In this document: positions 58,780 through 64,000 of the stretch, in pieces | How positions within the stretch are numbered: the first letter of the stretch is position 1 | How the letters are laid out: every line of letters starts with the position of its first letter | Assembly: GCA_946626605.1 (NCBI GenBank) | Contig: CAMOUL010000009.1 | Location: 1 to 64,000 of the forward strand | Direction: 5' to 3' | DNA: 64,000 nucleotides | Source of the DNA: an uncultured Bacteroidales bacterium | GTDB taxonomy: Bacteria > Bacteroidota > Bacteroidia > Bacteroidales > Paludibacteraceae | Notes under the pieces: generated by a model | Databases searched by the model: none | Seen by the model: only the letters and a program-made list of their open reading frames with translations | Told to the model about the DNA's origin: nothing | Made by a program: the position numbers and the translations under genes

Positions 58780-59127
58780 TTACCGGATGGTATAAACTAC
58801 GGTGTAGCCGTAGCCTTGGCAAATCTGTTTGCCGCGTATGGTGTAGGCTACATTATAGCCGTAACCATTGCAAACCTTGTCATCGCGGATGGTATAGGCT
58901 ACGTTGTAGCCGTAGCCATCACATACTTTATCGCCCCGGATGGTATAGACTACGGTGTAGCCGTAACCTTGGCAGACTTGGCTGCCCCGGATGGTGTAAA
59001 CAACATCGTAGCCGTACCCTCTGCAGATGCGCGTGTTAGAGGATGTTCCTCCTCCGGGAGCAACGTCGACCGGCTCGCAGGCGCAGAGGCACAGTAGGGC
59101 GAAAAGTATGTAAAGGAGTTTCTTCAT
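58780..59127 (-). CDS. Lipoprotein with five 17-residue GYGY repeats
   Basis: 115 residues: lipoprotein signal (YILFALLCLCACE, lipidated Cys near residue 17), Gly/Ser linker, then five copies of CxGYGYxVVYTIRGxxV running to the last residue. The repeats alternate Tyr/Val with Gly and begin with a Cys, suggesting a beta solenoid with stacked Cys on the outer-membrane surface. DNA copies are close to identical, so expansion is recent. It resembles in style the 10-residue-repeat protein at 37497. Function unknown. Confidence 0.7.
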   Translation of the reverse strand: MKKLLYILFALLCLCACEPVDVAPGGGTSSNTRICRGYGYDVVYTIRGSQVCQGYGYTVVYTIRGDKVCDGYGYNVAYTIRDDKVCNGYGYNVAYTIRGKQICQGYGYTVVYTIR

Positions 59128-59130
59128 TTC

Positions 59131-59349
59131 TTAATGAACCATTGCCGCGATGTAAATATAATGCTCAAGAGCATATCTTGGAGGAATGCCGTGCTCAACG
59201 CTTCTGATGATTTCATCATCGGGTATCTGCGCGAATATCTCGCGTTTCTCTTCCTCTGTGAACGGAAGTCCATACCTGCAATTATCAAGACCGCTTGATA
59301 ATGCCTCCCAATACACTTGGCGGTGCTTTGCTAATTCTTCTGCACTCAT
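59131..59349 (-). CDS. Small acidic protein, unknown
   Basis: 72 residues from ATG 59349 (MSAEELAKHRQVYWEALSSG); helical, with FTEEEKREIFAQIPDDEIIR and a hydrophobic end (YALEHYIYIAAMVH). The TTG upstream would begin inside the GTCCAA palindrome (59356-59372), so ATG is preferred. Its stop is 3 nt before the repeat lipoprotein gene, implying coupling. Confidence 0.5.
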   Translation of the reverse strand: MSAEELAKHRQVYWEALSSGLDNCRYGLPFTEEEKREIFAQIPDDEIIRSVEHGIPPRYALEHYIYIAAMVH

Positions 59350-59355
59350 AACATT

Positions 59356-59372
59356 GTCCAATTACGTTGGAC
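59356..59372. promoter_or_regulatory. GTCCAA-N5-TTGGAC palindrome between genes
   Basis: GTCCAATTACGTTGGAC, the same site as in the class 2 promoters, but here without a TAnnTTTG at the usual distance. It lies between the stop of the 217-residue gene and the next start, so it may be an internal operator. Confidence 0.5.
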
Positions 59373-59378
59373 AAAAGA

Positions 59379-60032
59379 TTAGAAATTGAATGATAAACCT
59401 GCACCGTTGCCGGTGTAGTTGATATTCATTTCAGCAATGCGCTTGCCGTGTACATTGAGCGGTATGCCGACAATGGTAAGGGCTGCACCCATCGGAAGGA
59501 GTACATAGCCGGCTGCAGCACAGTTGGCTTTGGTTTTTGCCCTGGCAGCCACCTCATCGGCCTTTCCGCTTGTATCTACACCGGAATTGCCGACACCTAC
59601 TAATATCGCGCCTACGAGCGCGGAAGGAATACCGATGCCCATGCAGACGTTACCGGTCTTTTTCAGGGCATTGCCTATGACCAAGTTCGGATTGGCGGCA
59701 CGTTCGCTAACCACTTTAGCATGAGCGGCGTTCTCGGCTTGCCTCTTTGCCAGTTTAGCCTGTGCTTTAGCATCCGGCACAAACTTGCCTTCCTCGACGT
59801 TGTATCGACCGATGCCGGAGATATGGAAGTACTTTACGCGCTCGGGAAGGATGGTAATCTCCTTATCTCCCGTGGCTGCGTAATACGCGCGGAGAACCAA
59901 GGTGGTATCGGTAAGGTTAACTAACTGCCCTTCCATGTTCTGACCATTGTTGAAGGTAACAGTAACTGTGGCTGCGAGAGCCGAAAATGTTGTGGCAACG
60001 AATGCCATCAGAATAAATAAAAATTTCTTCAT
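59379..60032 (-). CDS. Exported membrane-associated protein, unknown
   Basis: 217 residues with a signal peptide (FLFILMAFVATTFSALAA). A short beta domain follows (VTVTFNNGQNMEGQLVNLTD), then an Ala/Lys-rich helix and two hydrophobic helices (GIGIPSALVGAILVGVG and AAAGYVLLPMGAALTIVGIP). Common style for Bacteroidetes periplasmic or inner-membrane proteins. Driven by the class 2 promoter at 60059. Role in the prophage unknown. Confidence 0.55.
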   Translation of the reverse strand: MKKFLFILMAFVATTFSALAATVTVTFNNGQNMEGQLVNLTDTTLVLRAYYAATGDKEITILPERVKYFHISGIGRYNVEEGKFVPDAKAQAKLAKRQAENAAHAKVVSERAANPNLVIGNALKKTGNVCMGIGIPSALVGAILVGVGNSGVDTSGKADEVAARAKTKANCAAAGYVLLPMGAALTIVGIPLNVHGKRIAEMNINYTGNGAGLSFNF

Positions 60033-60058
60033 GATAGTTTAAATTTTGAAATTTTGCG

Positions 60059-60093
60059 CAAAATTACTAAATAAGTGTCCAATTACTTTGGAC
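60059..60093 (-). promoter_or_regulatory. Phage promoter, class 2
   Basis: Palindrome GTCCAATTACTTTGGAC (60077-60093), 10 nt, TAATTTTG (60066-60059) on the minus strand; about 48 bp overall resemble the promoter at 49273-49307. Confidence 0.65.
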
Positions 60094-60148
60094 AGATTTG
60101 AAAAAAATGCAAAAAAAGTGATTTTTTCCCCGAAAATCGCATTTTTTG

Positions 60149-60379
60149 CTATAAAAACACCTCCAAACCGTTGATGCGGGAGATGCAGACATCGCGGACG
60201 GTGCGCATTTCGCCAGAGCGGAGGAACTTGATTGTTCGCGTTCCGGCATAGAAATCGTACTTGAGCGATATTACATTAGGGTAATGGAGAAGAGAACCAT
60301 CAGACTTGAAAACGACCAGATCCACCGGATCGGGCCGGAGCATCATGGCTTGGGCTGTGGAAAGATGGATAGCTTGCAT
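60149..60379 (-). CDS. Small phage protein, unknown
   Basis: 76 residues, beta-rich (LVVFKSDGSLLHYPNVISLK, GTRTIKFLRSGEMRTVRDVC), no signal peptide. It abuts the PLD-like gene upstream. Possibly a virion or regulatory protein; not recognised. Confidence 0.5.
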   Translation of the reverse strand: MQAIHLSTAQAMMLRPDPVDLVVFKSDGSLLHYPNVISLKYDFYAGTRTIKFLRSGEMRTVRDVCISRINGLEVFL

Positions 60380-60900
60380 TATTCAGCGATTTTTTGAGCG
60401 AATAACTCAGACAGTGGAACAGAGTGGTTTTTCATGATGTCCGTAAGGGCTTCATGGAAGGTAGCGAAAACAGCGGGATCGGTTGTCACGATAGCGGACT
60501 CATTACGATTACCTCGGGTAAGATTTTGAGAAGTGATGATGGAGACCGTGCGAGCGGTCTCCTCTGAACGTATCAAAATCACCTTGGAATGGTTATCGGC
60601 CAAATAGGTGTGCTCTATGACGCGAGTGAGGAACGGCCAGAGCCGGAGTGTTTTCTGCGTGGCTTTGAAATCAAGGATGAGGTGGATGGTGTCCACCTTC
60701 CCTGATTTCTCAATGAAGAACAAGCGGCGCAGGAACTCCTCGGAGATAGAGAAGGAAGTCTGCCAAATGGTAGCCTTCCCAACCTGTGCGAGAACCCATT
60801 CCACGACATCAGCCACCTGCAGGGTGTTCGTTAAGTAACACTGTAACGGACACTCTGCGAGCGGCTTTAGGTAATCATCTATGGACGCGTTGCGTTTCAC
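60379..60900 (-). CDS. Phospholipase D-like fold protein
   Basis: 173 residues. YLADNHSKVILIRSEETARTV supplies an HxK motif and IITSQNLTRGNRNESAIVTT the following Asn/Glu strand, the signature of one PLD-superfamily half. Nucleases and cut-and-join enzymes of this fold act as dimers. It occurs in the head gene stretch, overlapping the Lys/Ala-rich gene by 4 nt. A DNA role is likely but unproven. Confidence 0.55.
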   Translation of the reverse strand: MKRNASIDDYLKPLAECPLQCYLTNTLQVADVVEWVLAQVGKATIWQTSFSISEEFLRRLFFIEKSGKVDTIHLILDFKATQKTLRLWPFLTRVIEHTYLADNHSKVILIRSEETARTVSIITSQNLTRGNRNESAIVTTDPAVFATFHEALTDIMKNHSVPLSELFAQKIAE

Positions 60901-61637
60901 TTCTTAGTTTTCTTGGAAGTGGCCTTTTTCGTGGCGGGATTTTTCGCTGCCTTCTTTACCGGCGTAGCGTCTGCCGGTTTCTCCTCCGTTTCGGTAGCGG
61001 GCGTGGGCTCCTGTTTCGGCGTCTCGTCGGCAGGTGCCTCATCCGCTTTCTTAGGCGTATTGTCTGCCGGGTGTTCCTCAACATGCTCGGCGGTAGCCTC
61101 GGGGAGCGGTGCGCCCACCTTAAAGTGGTCGTATTGCTCCCAGTTAGCATGGTAGCGCTTATCGAGGGCGATAAGCTCTTTGAGGAACGGATAACGCTCG
61201 CTATCGGGGCACGTGGAGTTCTCAACAGAGAGCAGCTGCAACTGCGTATGCAGGCGGCGCATCTGCTGCATGATGGAAAGGTTCTCCGCGTAGAGAGCTT
61301 GTATCTCTACGGGCAGTGCATCGTGATCCACGCGCTTACCTTTCTTGAACTCCTCGTTCTCGGAGGTGATATGATGCTCCTCCACGATGTGTTCCACCTG
61401 TGCGGACATCTCTTTGACCTCTTCGTGCGTGACCTGCTGGAGGTAGAACTGGTATTTCTTGCGCAGTTCGTACTCGATACGCGAAGCGTACTGCTTGGGA
61501 CGACGCATGAAGTTCTGATACATGATGCGGTTGTTGGTGAGCTGGAGCACCATGAGTGCGCCCTCCTCCAAGTTCCGCTCTTCCGGTTTTGCGTCAAGAT
61601 AAGCCTTGACTTTCGGCATTAAATCTTTCTTTAACAT
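60897..61637 (-). CDS. Helical phage protein with Lys/Ala/Pro tail
   Basis: 246 residues: helical coiled coil to about 170 (MLKKDLMPKVKAYLDAKPEE, YELRKKYQFYLQQVTHEEVK), then a low-complexity tail of Glu/Pro/Ala turning to Lys/Ala (PVKKAAKNPATKKATSKKTK) resembling histone tails. The basic end could bind DNA. A scaffold or DNA-packaging role is possible given its place among head genes. Confidence 0.5.
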   Translation of the reverse strand: MLKKDLMPKVKAYLDAKPEERNLEEGALMVLQLTNNRIMYQNFMRRPKQYASRIEYELRKKYQFYLQQVTHEEVKEMSAQVEHIVEEHHITSENEEFKKGKRVDHDALPVEIQALYAENLSIMQQMRRLHTQLQLLSVENSTCPDSERYPFLKELIALDKRYHANWEQYDHFKVGAPLPEATAEHVEEHPADNTPKKADEAPADETPKQEPTPATETEEKPADATPVKKAAKNPATKKATSKKTKK

Positions 61638-61639
61638 AG

Positions 61640-62263
61640 TTATAGGTTGTTGTTAATGCCCACGACAAAGAAAAGATTTTTGCCGAGGGGTTCTAATAAA
61701 CGATACATGGCATTGAGGGTAGAGCCGGTAGTTACAAAATCATCGAAAATGATGAGGTTCGGTTCTTCGGGCAAATAGCCCAAATCGAAATCTACCGCTA
61801 CCCGTTGGCGAGTGTGCGAGAGGGCAACGTCCTCGTAGTACGGAATTTGCAACCGGTTGCCAATTTCGGCGGCTATACGGCACGCAAAATTCTGCGTAAG
61901 GTGTCGCCTTTTGGGTGACGGCACAATCGCCCAATGCCCATTGGATAGGTAATTACCGAGCACCTTTTTGATAACAGGTGTGAGGTGATCCGCAAAGTAC
62001 GTGACCATGGCATCATCGGCTTTGATGTCGGTGAGTTTCCTTCCCTTGATGGACTTCTTCCAGATGGAGAGCACGGGAATGGAGGCGTGCGGTGTGAGAG
62101 TCATCCGCTCGACGGAGAGATCACACCGGGCTTCACCGACATCCGGCTTATGCCATCCGGCACGTTGCTTCTCTGCAAACAGATCCTTTGCAGGCGCAGC
62201 AGCATTGCCCGGGCCGGATTGCTCGGACAATGCTTTGACTTCATCTAACGAAAACAGGCTCAT
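61640..62263 (-). CDS. ComF-like phosphoribosyltransferase-fold protein
   Basis: 207 residues. PNLIIFDDFVTTGSTLNAMY is the PRPP-binding loop, and WAIVPSPKRRHLTQNFACRI and ALSHTRQRVAVDF match ComFC-type proteins, but the N-terminal zinc finger of ComF is missing and replaced by a polar extension. The motif is intact, so it may bind PRPP or a nucleotide. Such genes recur in head clusters of Bacteroidales phages; their role is unknown. Starts 4 nt inside the next gene. Confidence 0.75.
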   Translation of the reverse strand: MSLFSLDEVKALSEQSGPGNAAAPAKDLFAEKQRAGWHKPDVGEARCDLSVERMTLTPHASIPVLSIWKKSIKGRKLTDIKADDAMVTYFADHLTPVIKKVLGNYLSNGHWAIVPSPKRRHLTQNFACRIAAEIGNRLQIPYYEDVALSHTRQRVAVDFDLGYLPEEPNLIIFDDFVTTGSTLNAMYRLLEPLGKNLFFVVGINNNL

Positions 62264-62697
62264 AGCTCATAACGGATTTTAGTGAAGGTGCCTCCTCCGC
62301 CATTGTCGATCCACATGTAGTACGTAGTACCGGCATGGAGTGTTGCTGAAGCATCGACCTCGGCACTGGCAGCGTCGGCTTGAATGAGTTCGTTGAGTTC
62401 TGAATCGGCTATATGCAGGCGGCGATAATTGGAGTTGTTCGAACGGAATGTAACAGTTATCACGCCATCGGTTGCAGGGGTATAGACGATAGAACGGCGT
62501 ACTCCCGGCGTTCCTGCGCCATTGAAGCGCGCGCCCTCGGTGGAAAGATAATCCTTGCCATCGGTAGCTTGCGCTCCGAGAATGGTGATGCCAGAGTAAT
62601 CAACGGCAGGCACCTCGTCCGGCGCTTGAAGGGAGACTTGCTCCGTGAACGGAGCGAAGTCCCATTCAAGGACGGGGTCAGTCAGAGTCGTCGTCAC
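62260..62697 (-). CDS. Carbohydrate-binding-like beta-sandwich protein
   Basis: 145 residues from GTG 62697, which overlaps the end of the gene upstream; the longer frame before it is Pro/Arg-rich and shadowed. DGVITVTFRSNNSNYRRLHI, SATLHAGTTYYMWIDNGGGG and FTKIRYEL resemble the C-terminal beta-sandwich modules of Bacteroidetes pectate lyases and glycanases. Encoded beside the head genes, it may decorate the capsid and bind host or mucus glycans (inference). Confidence 0.55.
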   Translation of the reverse strand: MTTTLTDPVLEWDFAPFTEQVSLQAPDEVPAVDYSGITILGAQATDGKDYLSTEGARFNGAGTPGVRRSIVYTPATDGVITVTFRSNNSNYRRLHIADSELNELIQADAASAEVDASATLHAGTTYYMWIDNGGGGTFTKIRYEL

Positions 62698-63253
62698 CGG
62701 CGTTAATCGTGCCCTCCTCGGTTTCGATTGTGCCCTCGTAGAAGGGTGCCGGCACGACGTCGGTTGCCTCGGCGTTGATAGTGGTGGAGGTGGTACCGGT
62801 TGCACCTTGACCCAGATCCTGGGCAACGGTGGTTTTGGTGTTCCACTTATCCGAGCCGATAACGCGGTACTTGCCTTTCATGTCCTCCACAAGGAAGACG
62901 TTATCGTTATTGTTGAGGTAGGCGGACGCAGCGGAAGCCTCCTCGCCCACTGCCGGGTGAACGGCTGTGAGTTTGTTGAGCTGCGTTTGCGACGGTACTT
63001 CTCCCTGTGCCTCGGAAGTTACCTGCGACTTATCCGGAAGGATGTCGATGTGCTTCCAAGTAGCATCTGCGATAAGGGTGAAGTTGCCTTGATAAACGGC
63101 TGCCGTAGGTCGGCCAAGTTCATCGACAGGCAACGTAGGCCACTTGGCGATGTTGGACTTAGCGGTGTAGTACAGCCTGCGTTTGATACCGGGAAGTTCC
63201 GGCGTACCCTGACACCAAGACAGGGACTTTTGTAATGCTGAACAGTTTGGCAT
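62678..63253 (-). CDS. Phage virion-region protein, unknown
   Basis: 191 residues starting MPNCSALQKSLSWCQGTPEL. It is beta-rich (RRLYYTAKSNIAKWPTLPVD, FTLIADATWKHIDILPDKSQ) and ends in an acidic, Thr-rich tail (ETEEGTINAGDDDSD). It is the first gene after the capsid protein, a place typical for tail-tube, head-decoration or fibre-base proteins. No diagnostic motif. Confidence 0.5.
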   Translation of the reverse strand: MPNCSALQKSLSWCQGTPELPGIKRRLYYTAKSNIAKWPTLPVDELGRPTAAVYQGNFTLIADATWKHIDILPDKSQVTSEAQGEVPSQTQLNKLTAVHPAVGEEASAASAYLNNNDNVFLVEDMKGKYRVIGSDKWNTKTTVAQDLGQGATGTTSTTINAEATDVVPAPFYEGTIETEEGTINAGDDDSD

Positions 63254-63402
63254 AGTTATAAGGTTTTTAATGTGTTAAGGATTGGAAGGGCTTTGGTATT
63301 TCGTAAGAAATGCGGAGCTTGCGAACCCCTGCAAAGCCTGACCCGCTCAGCCCCGGAGAGCGGTTTGCTCTGCGGGACTGTGTGGGGAACACCCTCCGGA
63401 TG

Positions 63403-63999
63403 TTAGTCTGCCAACTCCACAACCATGAGGCGGCGCTTGTCGATGGACTCGAACTGAACACCGAAGAACATGGTGGCGATGTAAGACAGGATGAAGGGCT
63501 CGTACTCCTTGACGAGAACATCCTCGGCGTCGGACATCTGGTCGTAACCGACCAACATGTTTACTTTCGGACAGATGTGGATGAACTTGGAGTCTGCCTT
63601 GTTGTACATCGGGACGATGTGGAGGCGATTGTTGGAGCCTTCCACGGTTAACTGATCGTACTTCTCATTATAAATGAGACCGGCGTGCGAAGCCTGATAC
63701 GAATCGTTGTACATGTCCGCGAACTCCTGCGAGCAGTACATGTAGAGATCTTGTGCGCGCAGACGGGGGTCGAGCGAGCGCAGAATCTCCTTGGCGATGT
63801 CGCACGCATTGTCGGAGGTGATGGCTTCCGTAAGCTTCTTGTAGTTGCCCTGACCAGCTGCAATCTTGCCGGCAGTAATCTCTTTAGTGGTGATGGTGTC
63901 GAAGCCATCGAACAGATCGAGAGAGGTGTCGCCCTCCGGATTACGCACACCTTTCCAAATAGCATCATTCAGGTGCTCGGAAAGGGAAAGGGCAATGAG
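63403..63999 (-). CDS. Phage major capsid protein, C-terminal part (cut by window edge)
   Basis: The frame is open to the edge, so about 198 residues are visible (from LIALSLSEHLNDAIWKG). Features include RLRAQDLYMYCSQEFADMYN, NRLHIVPMYNKADSKFIHIC and VKEYEPFILSYIATMFFGVQ, a pattern common in capsid proteins of Bacteroidales siphophages. The GTG at 63948 is internal, not a start. Identification rests on style and location among head genes. Confidence 0.6.
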   Translation of the reverse strand, partial: LIALSLSEHLNDAIWKGVRNPEGDTSLDLFDGFDTITTKEITAGKIAAGQGNYKKLTEAITSDNACDIAKEILRSLDPRLRAQDLYMYCSQEFADMYNDSYQASHAGLIYNEKYDQLTVEGSNNRLHIVPMYNKADSKFIHICPKVNMLVGYDQMSDAEDVLVKEYEPFILSYIATMFFGVQFESIDKRRLMVVELAD

Positions 64000-64000
64000 A

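Noticed and set aside
58729..59097. Rightward 122-codon frame opposite the GYGY lipoprotein
   Set aside because: It is the complement of the repeats, and the lipoprotein strand has a signal peptide, overlap with a neighbour and a terminator.

Overview
The window reads as a Bacteroidales chromosome, probably a gut commensal. The evidence is a type IX secretion (T9SS) sorting domain, many promoters of the Bacteroidetes form TTTG-N20-TAnnTTTG, and phage genes of Bacteroides/Prevotella type. About 22.5 kb of ordinary chromosome is followed by prophage DNA that runs off the right edge.

Chromosome (1-22.5 kb): the end of a small unknown gene; a frameshifted membrane-protein gene; the anaerobic ribonucleotide reductase pair nrdD-nrdG behind a long structured leader; a convergent terminator; then a leftward pair made of a 17-kb gene for a giant T9SS-exported repeat protein and an upstream outer-membrane beta-barrel gene.

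Element A (22.5-31.06 kb): the 5' half of a tRNA-His gene is cut off by an element that starts with integrase arm-type repeats and a tyrosine recombinase gene. Two phage tail genes follow (distal-tail protein, tape measure), then a non-coding stretch with a 28/84-nt periodicity. It ends at a second, complete tRNA-His carrying the same 42 bp.

Phage B (31.07 kb to the edge): immediately right of the second tRNA-His are a terminator and a second pair of arm-type repeats at almost the same distance, then a leftward phage genome. Read against the coordinates, the order from the tRNA outward is lysis (unimolecular spanin, amidase, holin), fibre and tail genes, umuC-umuD, an accessory block (DNA-binding and nuclease genes, YopX-like protein, WYL regulator, exported proteins, type I restriction-modification hsdR-hsdS-hsdM), a promoter/operator with a structured RNA and tRNA-Ala, terminase, head-tail genes and portal, a cargo block (M4 metalloprotease with emfourin-like partner, repeat lipoprotein, other exported proteins), then head genes to a truncated major capsid protein. 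Genes are packed with many 4-nt start/stop overlaps.

Two promoter designs recur in the phage DNA: GTGTCTTTT-N20-TAnnTTTG before tape measure, a tail gene and portal; and a GTCCAA-N5-TTGGAC palindrome 10 bp upstream of TAnnTTTG before accessory genes. The first is shared by A and B, so they are either close relatives in tandem at one attachment site or parts of one rearranged phage.
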